From Candolleomyces eurysporus (Eukaryota; Basidiomycota; Agaricomycetes; Agaricales; Psathyrellaceae): a stretch of DNA of 64,000 bases. A program made the position numbers and the translations under genes. Where the stretch lies: positions 1 through 64,000 of the forward strand of contig JANBPK010000832.1 of the NCBI GenBank assembly GCA_027579435.1, given 5' to 3'. Position 1 is the first letter of the stretch, and each line of letters starts with the position of its first letter. The notes under the pieces are model-generated. The model was given only the letters and a program-made list of their open reading frames with translations. It ran no database searches and had not been told where the DNA came from. Of the stretch, positions 35,228 through 47,519 are shown in pieces.

Positions 35228-37173
35228 ATGTTTATCTTACCCCTTTCGACTGCGTCGGTCCTCCTGGGCCTCGTACAGCTTTCCGACAGCTCGGNGACGG
35301 TGTCCCCTCGACAGCCTNTGGGTCAAACCATGAGCTTGCTTAGATCGAAACCGGCTCAGCAGAGTGTTGAGCAATGGGGTGCTTGGGCGAAAAATCAGAA
35401 GACGGTTCTAGAGGCAAAGTATGGGCACGGGTNGTTGCACAAACGAGCNACTGGCACNAANTAGTGGGTCTCTCTTCNCTCTTNATCGTCGTCCTATTAC
35501 TGACTACGTTGTTTCANAGTATGGTTAACCAGAATGGTGATTCGAGGTTTGTCTTTGCGCTTCTCCNAGCCATTNCTCTCCCTGANTTGACGATGGTTCA
35601 TTCAGTTATTATGGCTCGCTCGCAATCGGCACTCCTCCCATATCTTATAACGTTATTTTGGATACTGGCTCAGCGTATGTCTGAGACACTCTTCGCTCTC
35701 ATGGAAGCTGCATCTAAATTACTTTGGCAGCGATCTATGGGTGGCAGGGAGCAACTGTTCAATAGGTTGCGACGACGTCCCGTTGTTCAATCCCTCTTCG
35801 TCGTCCACGTTCCAAAACCAAACCACATCTTTCAGCATAACGTACGGGTCTGGCCAGGCTGCCGGCTTCCTCAGTCAGGATATCGTTCAGATGGCTGGCT
35901 TCGAGGTCGAGAATCAGATCTTTGGTGTCTGTGACCAAGTTTCGTCAGGTCTCTTGACGAGCCCCGTTTCAGGCCTGCTGGGTCTTGGGTTTCAAACGAT
36001 CGCNTCGTCAGGGGCNACACCGTTTTGGCAGACCTTGGTCACGGAGAATGCTTGGGACTCACCGGTGATGGCGTTCCATTTGACGAGGTAGGCTTCTGTG
36101 CTCTGTGTTTGGCTATAGTNTCAGTGATGCTCATCCATTCGCTCGCGACAGGTACCTGAACGTTTCGAATGTCCGGACACTTGAACCTGGAGGCTCCTTT
36201 TCTATGGGTACGACTCCTCGTCATCGACATCCATTTCCTCGAATCTAATCTCATTTTACGCCAGGATTCGNTAACTCTTCGCTATACACCGGTGATATCG
36301 ACTACGTCCGTCTGCCAGTCGAAGGCTCATACTGGATTCTGCCTATCACTGGTTAGTGACGCTTCAAGACACCCNCCNTCTATTTCGGGCTTTTGATCTG
36401 ACCACAATGCCTTTCTTCCNTCTTCGAACTATCCTCTTACAGAGATCACCGTTCAAAACAGTTCAGTTAGCGCTCCTTCTGGGTCAGAATCTTACGCAGC
36501 TATCGATACCGGAACCACTCTTGTCGGTGGGCCGCCCAGCTACATTTCNGAAATCTTCGCGNAAATTCCCGGGTCTCAGCCGGGGACTGGGGACTTTGAG
36601 AGCTANTATACCTATCGTGAGTGTCTCAGCNTNTTTCGCTACTTCTTCTGCTGCATNTCTGANCGTACTATGATNTCAATAGCTTGCGACACCCAGGTTA
36701 CGGTTGAGCTCTCGTTCGGTGGGGACCGCAGCTGGCCTATAAGCCCAGTAGACTTCGAATTGACAAGGCTCACGCGNGATACNTGTCTTGGGGCNTTCTT
36801 CGAACTTTCTTCGTCGTCGAGCGGTTCAGCTCCTTCTTGGATTGTTGGTGATACCTTCCTTGTGAGTAATAAGCCTCTCGCCCTTTCTCGTCGCTGACTG
36901 GCTGCCAAACTCCGACAGAAAAACGTTTACTCCGTCTTCAGATACTCGCCGCCATCTGTCGGTTTTGCAGAGCTATCGAGTGTTGCTATCGCTAGCAACG
37001 GTGTGAATGCACCTGTTCCTAGTGCGACCATCGGTTCGAGCGCTGCCACTGTTTCTGCTTCGGGATCGGTTTCCGCGGGGTCACATCGTCATAATGGGGG
37101 AGTGAGTAGGGAGTATGGATTCGCAACTTTCCTCTCTCTGACCTTCCTCACAATTCTCTTCATGTCACTCTAA
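35228..37173 (+). CDS. Pepsin-like aspartic protease (A1), probably secreted or surface-anchored
   Basis: The ATG at 35228 starts a signal peptide (MFILPLSTASVLLGLVQLSD). A propeptide of about 70 residues follows. The two catalytic motifs are present: ILDTGSA (around 35655-35675, an intron follows it) and AAIDTGTTLVGGPP (about 36500). Between them are the flap-region SITYGSGQAAGFLSQDIVQM and GLLGLGFQTI. SWIVGDTFLKNVYSVF (about 36835-36940) is the usual block near the C-terminus. The Ser/Ala-rich tail then ends in a hydrophobic stretch (FATFLSLTFLTILFMSL), which suggests a GPI-anchor signal. Several n bases lie in exons (36003-36016, 36549-36606, 36777-36795). Confidence 0.88.
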
Positions 37174-37312
37174 CGTGTCTTATAGTATTGCTCATGGACA
37201 AGGATTCTCTTCATGCAATGTAACATAGCAACACACATTCTTTTACCCGATCTCATATTTTACAATTTACAACAGCCTAGCAGAAATCATAAAGGATGTA
37301 CAAGCGGAAGAT

Positions 37313-37904
37313 TCACAAGTAATACTCTCCCCTCAAACGTCTCGCAAGCTGCATATCCCTCGGCATGATAGTCACCCGCTTCGCATGGATAGCCACTAAA
37401 TTGACGTCGTCGAACAATCCAATGAGATAGGCCTCTGACGCTTCTTGGAGAGCATTGAGTGCGGCGGGGCGGAAGCGACAGTCAGTCTAGAGGAGTCGCG
37501 AACGTCGAAAGCCTGGGTCAGATCATGGAACTCGATCAACCAGCAAGACTCCACTCACTCTGTAGTTTACAGCGATCTCGCGCACGAGACGTTGAAAAGG
37601 CAGCTTTCGAAGCAGCAGATCTCCGTTCGTTTGGTATTTCCTGATCTCCCTGAGCGCAAGCTCTCCTGGGCGGAACCGCGGGACCTTCTTTTTTGCGTAC
37701 TGGACCGGGGCCTTGATGGTCCCCGTATATTTTACGACATCGAGGGAGGCTGTTTGCTGGCTTTTGCTCGTCTTTCGAGACTTCTGTTTGCCGGGATGAA
37801 AAACGGGCAGCCTTTTGCCTGCCAATCGTTAATTAGGTTGCGAGCATTTGATCAGTTAGCTTACCCCCAGTAGATTTCAAAGCGGAAAATTTTGTTCGTG
37901 CCAT
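37313..37904 (-). CDS. Divergent histone H3 variant (CENP-A/CenH3 candidate)
   Basis: Exon 1 from the ATG at 37904 encodes [14 protein letters not shown] and an intron (GTAAGC...TTGGCAG) follows. Exon 2 gives a long unique tail ([20 protein letters not shown], then [12 protein letters not shown]...) and the histone fold begins: [38 protein letters not shown]. The last exon supplies [40 protein letters not shown] and [14 protein letters not shown] before TGA. The tail is about 20 residues longer than in H3 and unlike it. A divergent tail, a diverged N-helix and a short C-terminus are CENP-A-like. The intron in loop 1 is ambiguous: the join that keeps frame (ending near 37494, using a GTGGAG donor) gives a loop of ordinary H3 length, whereas CENP-A usually has an extended one. 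So the centromeric role is only a hypothesis. Confidence 0.75.
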
Positions 37905-38088
37905 TGCCAGCGGAGATGGTAGTCCAAAGATGATTGAGATGTTGATGTGTGAGAGAAGAGGCGGAATAGTTTAATGAGGTAGTATTTTATTCTATCATCT
38001 TGAAGTAAGCTCGTATTTATACAAAATCAGCATGGGATCTGCCCATAGGTAAAGTAGATCCCTGTCTTGAGATCCCAGATCGGATCTT

Positions 38089-39323
38089 CTACCGCAGTGC
38101 AGCTACAAAAGCATAAAATCCCATACTTGTCATGAGTCTGATGGGTCCCTGTTTTTGCCCTACCCACAGGACATAATGTTGATCCTGGAGTAGATCACCA
38201 CCGACGTGCCATATGTTCCAACCAGTAATATTCACCCAACCTTCGAGAAATTCCCTGAGAACCTCTTCGGAGCGTAGTTCTGATAGCACAAGGACTTGAG
38301 TGTGATCAGATGTCGACAAGTGGTCAATTGCAGAGAGAAGGGGAGGAATGAGGCTAGGGTGGTAGATGCAGTCTACCACCAGCAACACGTCAACTGGCGC
38401 CGAGATATTTGCCAGTAACTTGCTTCGCACTGTCTTGCTGCACGTCTGCAGCTCTATCCAATCCAAGGGCTCGATTGCGACATTAGCGCCGGGAGAACCT
38501 TCTGAGATGTTCGGCCAACCTGGATAGTTCTGTTTTACGTTTTTCTGAATGAGTCCCACTAAATCGGCGGTGTCGGTAACGGTATATTTGTTAACGAGCG
38601 GGGAGAAGACGAGACTGAGAAGCCCTGTTCCTGCCCTTTTCGCAGCAGTTCAAGTTCCGGACTGTAATATCGATATGTCTGACAAACTTACCCAAGCTCA
38701 AGGACGTGACAGTGCTTAAGTTTCCCGCTGTCAAATAAGCTTCGCGCAGACGGGAACTTGTGTTCCTGAAGAATAAATCGCGCAAAGTCGACGCTAGGGT
38801 CCCCAGTCAGCCGGCGTAAAATTCTTTAGTTGACCCTATGGTATAGACTAGCCTTGCTTTCCAGACGACGCTTCCAGTATCTCCTTTGCGGGACCGAAGC
38901 GCCGNTTTTGTCTTGCAATAATTGATATTCCACAGATTCCGTGGTTCCTTTGGATCCTTGTTTATTTTTCTTCCCTTTTTTTGATGCTGCGCTTGCAGAA
39001 GGCTGAACCACGAGCCCGGTGAGATTGAATCTAAGCTCCAGCACGTCCTGCTTGGAATCGAGAAATCCCAGGCCCCGGAGTTTGGCTGGATCTTGAGATG
39101 GAAGGCCTTGCAAGGCTGTGTATATTAGAAAGATCTATCGGTAAATAGATTCTCAGTATTCATTAAATGGTTTAGACCGTATGACCCGACGGTAATTACC
39201 TACCTCTTCGTCTGCATCGTGGATGGAGACCGAATCCTTCGGGAGGAGGATCGGACCGTCGGTAGGGAAAGGTTTGACCGGTACGCAGGACTCATATTGG
39301 TCGTCTAATACAGAGTCGTCCAT
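38089..39323 (-). CDS. Protein-lysine methyltransferase, METTL21/Rkm5-like
   Basis: The ATG at 39323 starts MDDSVLDDQYESCVPVKPFP. The N-terminal part has LELRFNLTGLVVQPSASAAS and a Lys-rich loop. The SAM-binding motif I is split by an intron; using the AAAAG acceptor near 38640 restores HVLELGAGTGLLSLVFSPL. VDVLLVVDCIYHPSLIPPLL contains the DxxY motif of the seven-beta-strand lysine methyltransferases (METTL21 group, yeast Rkm5 and similar), which modify ribosomal proteins, elongation factors or chaperones. The substrate cannot be told. The protein ends GFYAFVAALR at 38089. It is head-to-head with the rhomboid gene (275 bp between ATGs). Confidence 0.8.
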
Positions 39324-39598
39324 CTCTAGTACATAATATGAGAGCTATAGCTCGAATCTACTCTGAAGAACTTACCAGTTCGAAGGGTTAAATCAAAGGT
39401 GGGACGATGTTAGGGGCCACACCCAATTAGGATGACCTCCCGATGATAACAACGCCAAACAAGCGACTGAGCCGCGAATGAGAACGTCACCGACACGGCA
39501 CGCGGACTGGAGAAAGCTCATTATTCCTTCCAACACGATTCTGGTCGCCCAACAACGCACCCGTCGACCTCGAGAACCCTCAAAACCGTGAGCCAGAG

Positions 39599-41252
39599 AT
39601 GCTGTTTGCAGCATGGCGATGCCAGGCTCGGCGACCCTTCAAGTTCACGTCGATGACAATGGCATCGGCAACAAGACTGGCACCTCTGGCCCGGTCGTTC
39701 AGAACGAGCACTTTGCGAAGTCTTCCAAGGTCCATCCATCAAGAAGCATCATCCAAGATACCATCATTTAAGGACGCTATGAAGAGGAGTCGGCCGGAGG
39801 AGGTGTTCTCGGAAAAGGTTGGAAGACCAAGGATTCGGAATCAAGCTTTGGTATGAATTGGCCCTTTTTCTAATGCTTGACAGTAATTTAAGCCCTTTCA
39901 AAGTTTGTAGCATTCGGCTCTCTTTTTGCATTCTCGTATGCAGCGGCGACAACCAACGTCGAGACCGAATACTGGAAGAAGCGTTTGCAAAGCACGTCTT
40001 CCGTCTGGTCGCTTCAAAGTGTCACAACAACAGACTTGAAGAGAGCTCAAAATGCAGAACTCATTCGCGTGAGTTAGTTCTATATATCCTCTGCTTATGT
40101 CCTTGCACTTATGGTAAATATCCAGGAATTGCGAGAATGGTTTGCCAAGCTCAATGAAAAACTTCAAGACGCGCCAGCTCTAATCCGACCTTGGATAGGC
40201 CTGGCGTTCGTCACTGTTCTTCAGCCTTACGCGGATGCTTCCGAAGGAAAGCGCCTCTGTTGGAAAGTTTGCCTTCTGAATGCTGCTGTGTATCTGGCCT
40301 GGAAGGTCAAGAGATGGCAACCCACCATGAATAGGCGCTTCATGCACAACCCATTGTCTGGATTGTCGTTCACTTTGCTCACGAGCATGTTCAGGTGTGT
40401 ACAACCAATGATTGTAGAAATGCTTCGCGAATCTTACCACCTCTCTACAGCCATAAACACTTCTTTCATCTGCTGCTGAACTGCCTAGCTTTGGAAAGCT
40501 TTGGTTTGTCGCCATCTTGTGCGTATATCGATGTTATTAACCTTCTTTCTTAGGCTCTGCTGCATATTTCTACTTGATGAGGGAACAAGCAAAGTCGGAT
40601 CCTCCTACACTCGAATCGACCGGCGCCTACCACTTCTTGGCTTTCTTCGTTTCAGGTAACTTTTGATGTTCTTCGAGAATACAGTCCATACTCACAACTG
40701 CGGAAGCTGGCCTCTTCTCCGGTCTCGTATCTCACGTGGCTTCCGCCAAACTACTCTATCCACGTCTCGTCAAGCAATTCTCCCTGCCTGCTCGAACTAT
40801 TCCCAAACCCGAGACCTGGGCCAGTGCGGTTGCGGCACCAGCAGGGACTCAGGCGGCCGCTGCTGTTAATAAGGCAGTTCCTACGATCCTCCCGAGTCTG
40901 GGCGCTTCTGGGGCGATATACGCTGCCCTGACTGTGACAGCGTTGGCCTTCCCTGATTCTCAGGTTGCCCTCTTCATTCCACCGTCGTACCCGATTAACA
41001 TCCAGTATGCTGTTTCCGGACTCGTTTGTCTCGATGCGATTGGAATCCTGAGAGGCTGGAGGTGAGTCTTTTTGGTATATCTTGATTTCCTTTGTAGTTG
41101 ACATTTGNTTTAACGCTAGGCTGTTTGATCATTGGGCACATCTTGGAGGAGCAGCGTTTGGCGTTTTCTATTATACTTATGGGCCAGATATTTGGGCTCG
41201 TATGCGACGGACATTCCCCGTAGATCCTGCAGATGCAGTGACAAATAGCTAG
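39599..41252 (+). CDS. PCP1: Mitochondrial rhomboid serine protease (Pcp1/PARL type)
   Basis: The start at 39599 gives a basic, Arg/Ser-rich presequence ([16 protein letters not shown]...[13 protein letters not shown]). The body shows a multi-helix membrane protein: [33 protein letters not shown] followed by [19 protein letters not shown], then YFYLMREQ and [20 protein letters not shown]. The catalytic serine is in [19 protein letters not shown] and the catalytic histidine in [20 protein letters not shown]. Pcp1 cleaves Mgm1 and Ccp1 in the mitochondrial inner membrane, and so controls mitochondrial fusion. The long loop between helices ([20 protein letters not shown]) is Ala/Pro-rich. Stop TAG at 41250. 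Confidence 0.88.
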
Positions 41253-41808
41253 ATTTTACACTACAAAACCTGTACTTTAACCGTTCGTATGAAGCAGGTG
41301 AGTCGACAAAGCGGAGACAGGTGTGAACCCTCGTCAAGGGCTTGATATCTCATACGTAATCACCCACTCTTGTATACTATATGTACCATTGGAATTCGGA
41401 AGTTCATGGTGCGTATTGGTTCGTATCGATCGGTGCGTTTGCCGCCGGTACTCTGTGAGATGGCTTAGGACATACCTTGCTTCCAGTAGCAAACAGCCTA
41501 TCTTGTCGAAGATAATCACCTAGCTTCCCAGCAGGATCCACTTAGGTCCATGAATTTCAAATCTAGTCTTCATCATCGGACTTGTCGGCGGATACTGGAA
41601 ACATTAAAAAACGCTCGATCGATGCCAAGAGAAATAATTCCTCATCCTCACGTCCTGATGAAGGAAAATAGTACCAGCGAAGCCATCGACTGCCAAATGT
41701 GCGCATGTGTACATATTACAGAAACAACGCTTCTTGATGGCCTTGGAATACAATGAGAAAGACCGCGAATTGAGCAGTAGCCCTGACAGCGATTGATATG
41801 AAGGTCCT
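41253..41808. other. 3' flank of the rhomboid gene
   Basis: No gene or recognisable element apart from short frames. Confidence 0.4.
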
Positions 41809-42949
41809 CACCGGACAAAATTATTCGTCAAATTTGGATTACAAGAGGCGTAGAATTTCGATTTCGATCATCAATCAGTCCAAATTCAGAAGGTTGGCAT
41901 TTGGATTGATGTCGCTCAACTTCGATTTGCTTCTGTACAATTTGGAATTGGTGAACCTAGTGGTCTGGAGCAAGTGAACCAGCTATCGACAAGTGAGCCA
42001 CCCCTCTTTGCTAACCCCAAGCTGACGAACCGCCAGAGAAACAGAAATATCATTCAAGCTCCGCCTTTATGCAGCTCGGGCAAGGTAAGCGGTGACATTG
42101 AGAGAGAGGCTGCTCACTCACTAGCGAGTGAAGTCAAAAGGATGGCAAAAGGTAGATGGAAGCCACAACACTTTCATTCACTGGTGCATGTAAGGGCAGA
42201 GCTTAAAAAGAATGTAAGATAGTGATGTAGAGAGTAGCAACAGTCAACTAGAATGCAAGTATACATAGGAAATATAATGTCGAAGTCTACAGAGTGAACT
42301 CCTGGCCCAGTAGTCAAGCAAGCTTTGAGTAAAGCCAGAATCCAGACTGGTTGTGCACCTTCTGGATAGTGCTGATCCCCATATTGAGCAACGACTCAGC
42401 AATATAGTGATGTTGAGATAGACAAGCCGGAGCAGGCCATGGTACGGTTTTACGCTGACTCCTATTCTCTATTTGGCCGAAGTCTCATTGTACGGCTAGT
42501 AGGTTTCTTTCTTGATGTCCTTGTACATTCTCTGATATCCACTGCCGTCCTTTTGAAAGTCTATTTGTATTATACACAAGTCCCTACTCACCAATATAGC
42601 ATGCGATGATACGGCATACCCTCTCTACTGGCAAGTGACGTGCCGAGGATTTTCGGCATGAGGATTCTTTCCAATAAATACTTTTTTGATATACAGGGGG
42701 TGGACCAGTGATGAACTGGTTGGCTTCTTTCTTCTCGAAGCATTCGCATCTGAAATCCAACCTCACTGACACCAAATTCAACTTCTGTCTACGGACAGCC
42801 AAAAATGATGGACGCCAAATCAGTTGATCGGGAGGATCAAATTCAGGTTCGCGCACTCTTGAAGTTCGACTTATCGCTCAAAATCGCAACGAAATCCAAA
42901 TTTCGGGATCGAGGTGGCCCAAAATCAAATAAAATCATTTTGTCCAGTG
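41809..42949. mobile_element. Candidate non-autonomous DNA transposon (MITE-like)
   Basis: The two ends form a terminal inverted repeat: CACCGGACAAAATTATT at 41809-41825 and, reverse-complemented from 42933-42949, CACTGGACAAAATGATT (15 of 17 match). Further in, both ends carry repeats of AAATTTGG-type words (41828, 41895, 41935; 42885-42900 on the opposite strand). The 1.14 kb between has no transposase-like frame, so it would depend on an enzyme supplied in trans. I could not see a clear target-site duplication. It sits in the gap between the rhomboid and membrane-protein genes. Confidence 0.5.
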
Positions 42950-43663
42950 GGGGCCGCCAAAGATTGAGCCCGTGTTGATGCAGTTCGTAAAAACATGCAG
43001 AAAATCGGTCCTGGGTGTTTTTGTCGCTGAAGGTCGGTTATTCGAGCATTATGAGAGTGTGCAAGAGCCGTAGAGCGTAGTAATAGCGTTCTGTTTGGAC
43101 ATTTAGACTCAGATGTTTCAAGACACGGTTGGTGATGTCTGTGAGGAGTGGCGGCCACGAGGCCAGAAGTAATTCGTAAAAGATCACCGAATTACTGTCC
43201 TCTCCTCCGCTTTTTCAACCTTGGAAGGTAGATACTTTGCCACAGTGTGCTCAAAGGAGATGTAAAAACCGCTTACCATAATCAGAAGATGTAGACTGGC
43301 GAGAAGCTGCGAACAAGGCATACAGGTTTAGAGTAAAGTGCCTATCTTTATATGCTTCGCCGAATGGTCATCGGGTCGAAAACATCGATTGTTGTTTGAG
43401 CGCCATCGCTTTGCCAACTTTTGCTTTCAATATTCAGTCATGGTGGCATATGGCTGGGGAGGTTAACAGATCAAGAATGACCTCGAAAAACGGCGCCCAA
43501 ATTATACTATTAAGCGCGCGAGCGCTTGTCGGGCAGGAGATCCGAATCCGGACAAGCACGCACACGTGCGTGACCGCTACTCATTTATCCTAACTTGCCT
43601 ATTGATTGGGTTTGTCTCTCGCTTCGCTCCTTCTCCAAATCTTCCAGCAAATCAGTGACATCG
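42950..43663. other. Intergenic, upstream of the membrane-protein gene
   Basis: No gene seen. Short palindromic words occur near 43515-43570 (GCGCGCGAGCGC, CACGCACACGTGCGTG). Confidence 0.4.
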
Positions 43664-46088
43664 ATGTCTTCTTCAACCTTCACCACCTTGGCTCATGAAT
43701 TATCGAGCGTTCTATCCAACTACACCGATGGACCTGATGCCCGCGACTTCCTTATGAAGGTATATTGCCTGAACCCTCCCCAAGATGATCAATGTCCCTA
43801 CGGTCCCTGTCCCAACCCGGATGTCACTGGAATCGGGCAGCAAATATCGAGTCAGTTGGCCATCTTCCTGTGACATAACGTGGCTTTAATGTGTCGCGTA
43901 CTAATTCTGAATGTAGTCTATTTCACCACGGGAACGTTCAGTACGTGACATGGAGGACTGTCATAACATCTTTCACTCAGAAACGCATTTCAGCTTTCGC
44001 TCTTGTGTACTTCCCACGACTCGTACTGCCGATGCTCTACGCCCATCTCGCAGTCATGTATTCCCTCATGATCGCCGCTCTGATCTCTATATTAGGTGGG
44101 GAGCTCACCCAAAACGACGGTGTCTTCGTTTTGGTGGCAGTTGGGTCGCCGTGCACAATCTACCTCTGGTTTTCGGCTCTCCGTTCCCTTATCAGCCGCC
44201 ACGACTTTTTCATCAAGGAGAGGCAAGATCACCCGAATCGTCTTGAAGTTCGGCTGCTCAAGCTGCTGTGCGTGTTGAGCATGGGTTTCGAAATCGCTCT
44301 CATTTGCGTCCTTTTCGTTCCTTCTTCTCGCATCCACTTCAGCCAACCGTCATGCAACCAGGAGTTCGGAAAGAGGCTCGTTTTCAATCTCGCCTGGGCG
44401 CTCCAATACCTGCGTGAAGGATTTTTGGGCATTGTATGGATTGTGGGTACTGCTTGGTTCTGGAGATGGTGGGATAAGCGCCAGAGACGGACTCCCGCCA
44501 ATCAGACGACGAATATGGAAGTATCGGTATCGTCCCCGTGAGCCGAGTTTTCGTTTCTTCCTGTTACCTTCCTAACTCTTATTGATNAAAAAAGGCCGGC
44601 CCCAGCAAGTGCTATATCGGAAAACAGAAATAACAACTCCGATCTTGAGCTCATTGGCTGGACGGAGGCCATACTCCAAACCCGCTGCCCAAGCGTCATG
44701 AGCCCATTTGCCACCAAGTTTGTCATTGCGGTACTCCAGATTTCTGGGTTCTCCACTTTATCGATACCCCTAGCGAATGATGACCTAGCGAACGACATCC
44801 TTGTTGGATTCCTCCTCCTCGTGGGGATCTGGTACCCATGCGTCCGCCCGAGGCGGGGTGATTCATTCGTTGCAACAAAAAGGTCGTGGATCATGTGCGG
44901 CTTGTACGTCTTAATGTTCGTTGAAGCTTGAGACATCTTCTAATCAACACTGATAGACTAACTCTCACCATTATTGCCTTCACATATCCCTTCTTTTTTT
45001 TTTCTCCCAGCGCTCGCTAGTTCCTTCATCGCACTGTGGTTCATGGCTGGCCTTTGGTTGCCAGAGCTTAAACGTTGGCGAGATGGGCCGCCGCCACAGC
45101 CATCCGGAAACAGAAGACGGGTATACCTTTCTAAGGGAACGTACGTCTCAGTCGTTACGTTTACTCTGTATTAAGTGTGTAGTTAAATTTAACACTAGAG
45201 CCTCGGCCTTGGCAATGGGCTCTGCTGTGTTCGTAGGGTTCGTAGCTGCCCCTAAGGTGTATGACTTGGTGGTTCTCTTTCTTCTTTGCTTGACCGGTTT
45301 CCCTACCATTTGGGGAGTCCCTGCCACAGAAAGCCGATCGCATGATGGGTCGAAGGCAGCTTGGCATGCCATGCACATTGTATTGTAGGGCTTTCTTTTC
45401 TCATTCTTATGCGATCAGACTTATATACTCTTATGTTTCAGGCCTGCTAGTGCTGCTATCATACTGGTCGTAGAAAACCCGAATTTGGTGGCGTTTCTGC
45501 GCCATATCTCGCAACGGCAACAATTTGAAAATAGCCAGTACGTTTGGACACTCAAGACCTGGAGCTTTTCCCTGTGGATAGTTGCTTGGCTGGGAACGAC
45601 GACTTGGCTTCGTATCGTAGACAGATACCAACGAAAAGATCGCATATTGTAAGTTCATCCGGCAAACCGATAGCGGTCGACTCACCTCAGACGGACTGGT
45701 GGCTGTAGAGGCGCTATATTCTACAGAGCACACATCTTCAAATTTGGATTTCTCGTCTTCTCTCCGAATGCACTTTGGATCCAGGCGTGTATCCTGTCCA
45801 ATCCGACGGACTCTAGGAAAATGACATTTGGACAGGTAAGTAGAATCACATTGTCAGAGTTGTGTTTTGAATATTTATATTTACCTGTTGGTTCATCCAT
45901 GTCTGATATTGTAGATATTCGCGTCTATTGTCTCGCTCGTTACGCTCTTATCTCTTGCAGACGAGCTACGACGCGTCAAGGCGTCAGACTGGGCCGCGTT
46001 TCTAAAGTCGGAGCCCCTCTCTGGTTCGATATTACCACTAGTTCATGGAGGGGGCTTAGGAGACCCAAACCCAGCAGTCTCTCAGTGA
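43664..46088 (+). CDS. Polytopic membrane protein of unknown function
   Basis: The ATG at 43664 starts MSSSTFTTLAHELSSVLSNY. A Cys-rich luminal segment follows (CLNPPQDDQCPYGPCPNPD). Hydrophobic helices include LPMLYAHLAVMYSLMIAALI, DGVFVLVAVGSPCTIYLWFS, LLKLLCVLSMGFEIALICVL and FLGIVWIVGTAWFWRWW. An open frame stops at 44539, but a GTATCG donor just before it (44521) can splice to a second half with SPFATKFVIAVLQISGFSTL, VFVGFVAAPKVYDLVVLFLL, WSFSLWIVAWLGTTTWLRIV and FASIVSLVTLLSLADELRRV, ending ...DPNPAVSQ. About ten helices in all. I do not recognise the family; it may be two genes. The exon joins between 44520 and 45430 are provisional. Confidence 0.6.
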
Positions 46089-47519
46089 TCAACTAGGACA
46101 GACTCAGAGTCATAAATCACACGTCCCAAGCAGATCGTCAACGGTCTAGTGCTTCATTGTATTTTTTGAATATTCTACATAGGTTAGGGGCGCGAAACCA
46201 ATGTTAATTGTCATTTATTATTGAGGGCCTTGCACCACAGCCCGCTATCAGCACAGGAGGTGATCGTTAGTCTCCGTTGCTGACCTAACAACAGATGATG
46301 AGTCGATCTGTTAGTAGGTGATCGTTATTGATCGTTATCGGAGTATCGCAACAAGATAGCTCCGGTGATCTCAACGGTCGTAGGAGAGCATGATCCTTGC
46401 GCTTTGCCTGGGGGCGGAACGCCATCATGGCCAGCCGGCGCCAGAGAGGCAAGCTAGCCTAGCCATGCGAAGGCGCTGGATGGCGGACGGGCGGGGTGTG
46501 GTGGGCGTCGAAAAAAACCCGAGATAAGGGCTTAACTGAGTCCGGCGCACAAGAGAGACGAGGGTTGACAAATAAAATATCTGGGGGCTTGCCTCCATTT
46601 GTCTCGATGGGGCCTGGATTTTGGGTGGTGGCGATTCATGAGCGGGTGTATACAGTGCGGCCAACTCATCAGCCGGCGGAATTTGGTCAATCATGTATTT
46701 TGTATGTGCCAACTATCAGATTGACAACTAACAATAAAGAACTGGGATTAAGCAAGCGCCCCACCATCAGGTATGACACATTGCGTCATGCGGAAATCCT
46801 GTGTTCTTTTCGCTAGAGAAGGGACGTGTTGTTTAGTCTCTCAAGTGACCAAACAAGCGGACCGACCGGAGGTCGCCCTGGATCGCCGGTGCTCATCTTG
46901 TCACAGTTCTATCAACGAAGATTTGGTGCCGGCCTAATCATGATCTGGAATACTCGCTCAGTCTGCAAAGTAACCAGTTTGTGGCATGTTCCTCTTTACC
47001 CTTGATCACTAGCAAGGAATTCACATCCTTCAGCCCACCGATGGAAGTCTTAAGGCGACGTCTTGCAAGTTTAATTTTACGTCCACCCCTCATGACGCAA
47101 ACTAGTATTGGACGGATGGTACAGGTTACTGCCACCGAATATGTACGATGCAGTTTTCACCTGTCATTTGGAATCAGGAAGCTGCGACATCTGGAATGAG
47201 ATCTTCGTGCGAGGGCGCCTCGTGGAAGACTCAGCCAATCTGTCGGGCGATCCTTGACTTATTTGTGGGTACATGGCTTAATAGATGATTAGGCCCAACT
47301 AAGCCGGCCTCCCACCTCTTGCAAATGTGAATGCGGACGGTTTTGTGTCAAGGCTAAAAAGGTGGTATACATCGTGACTGCTGATTTTTTCCCCGTTTTG
47401 AACCATCTCTCCATCATCCGCTGTGATTCTTAGACGATCTTTTGGTATGTTTCGTCTCTTGTTGGCATCGTATTGCTGCTAATGTGAGTAAGCCGAATAG
47501 AACCTGAGGACTGGCAGCG
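46089..47519. other. Intergenic, no gene supported
   Basis: It contains GTGATCGTTA-type words repeated at 46260, 46318 and 46331. Otherwise nothing is recognised on either strand. Confidence 0.4.

Noticed and set aside
44092..44936. Long minus-strand frames under the membrane-protein gene
   Set aside because: They mirror the hydrophobic plus-strand exons and are shadows.
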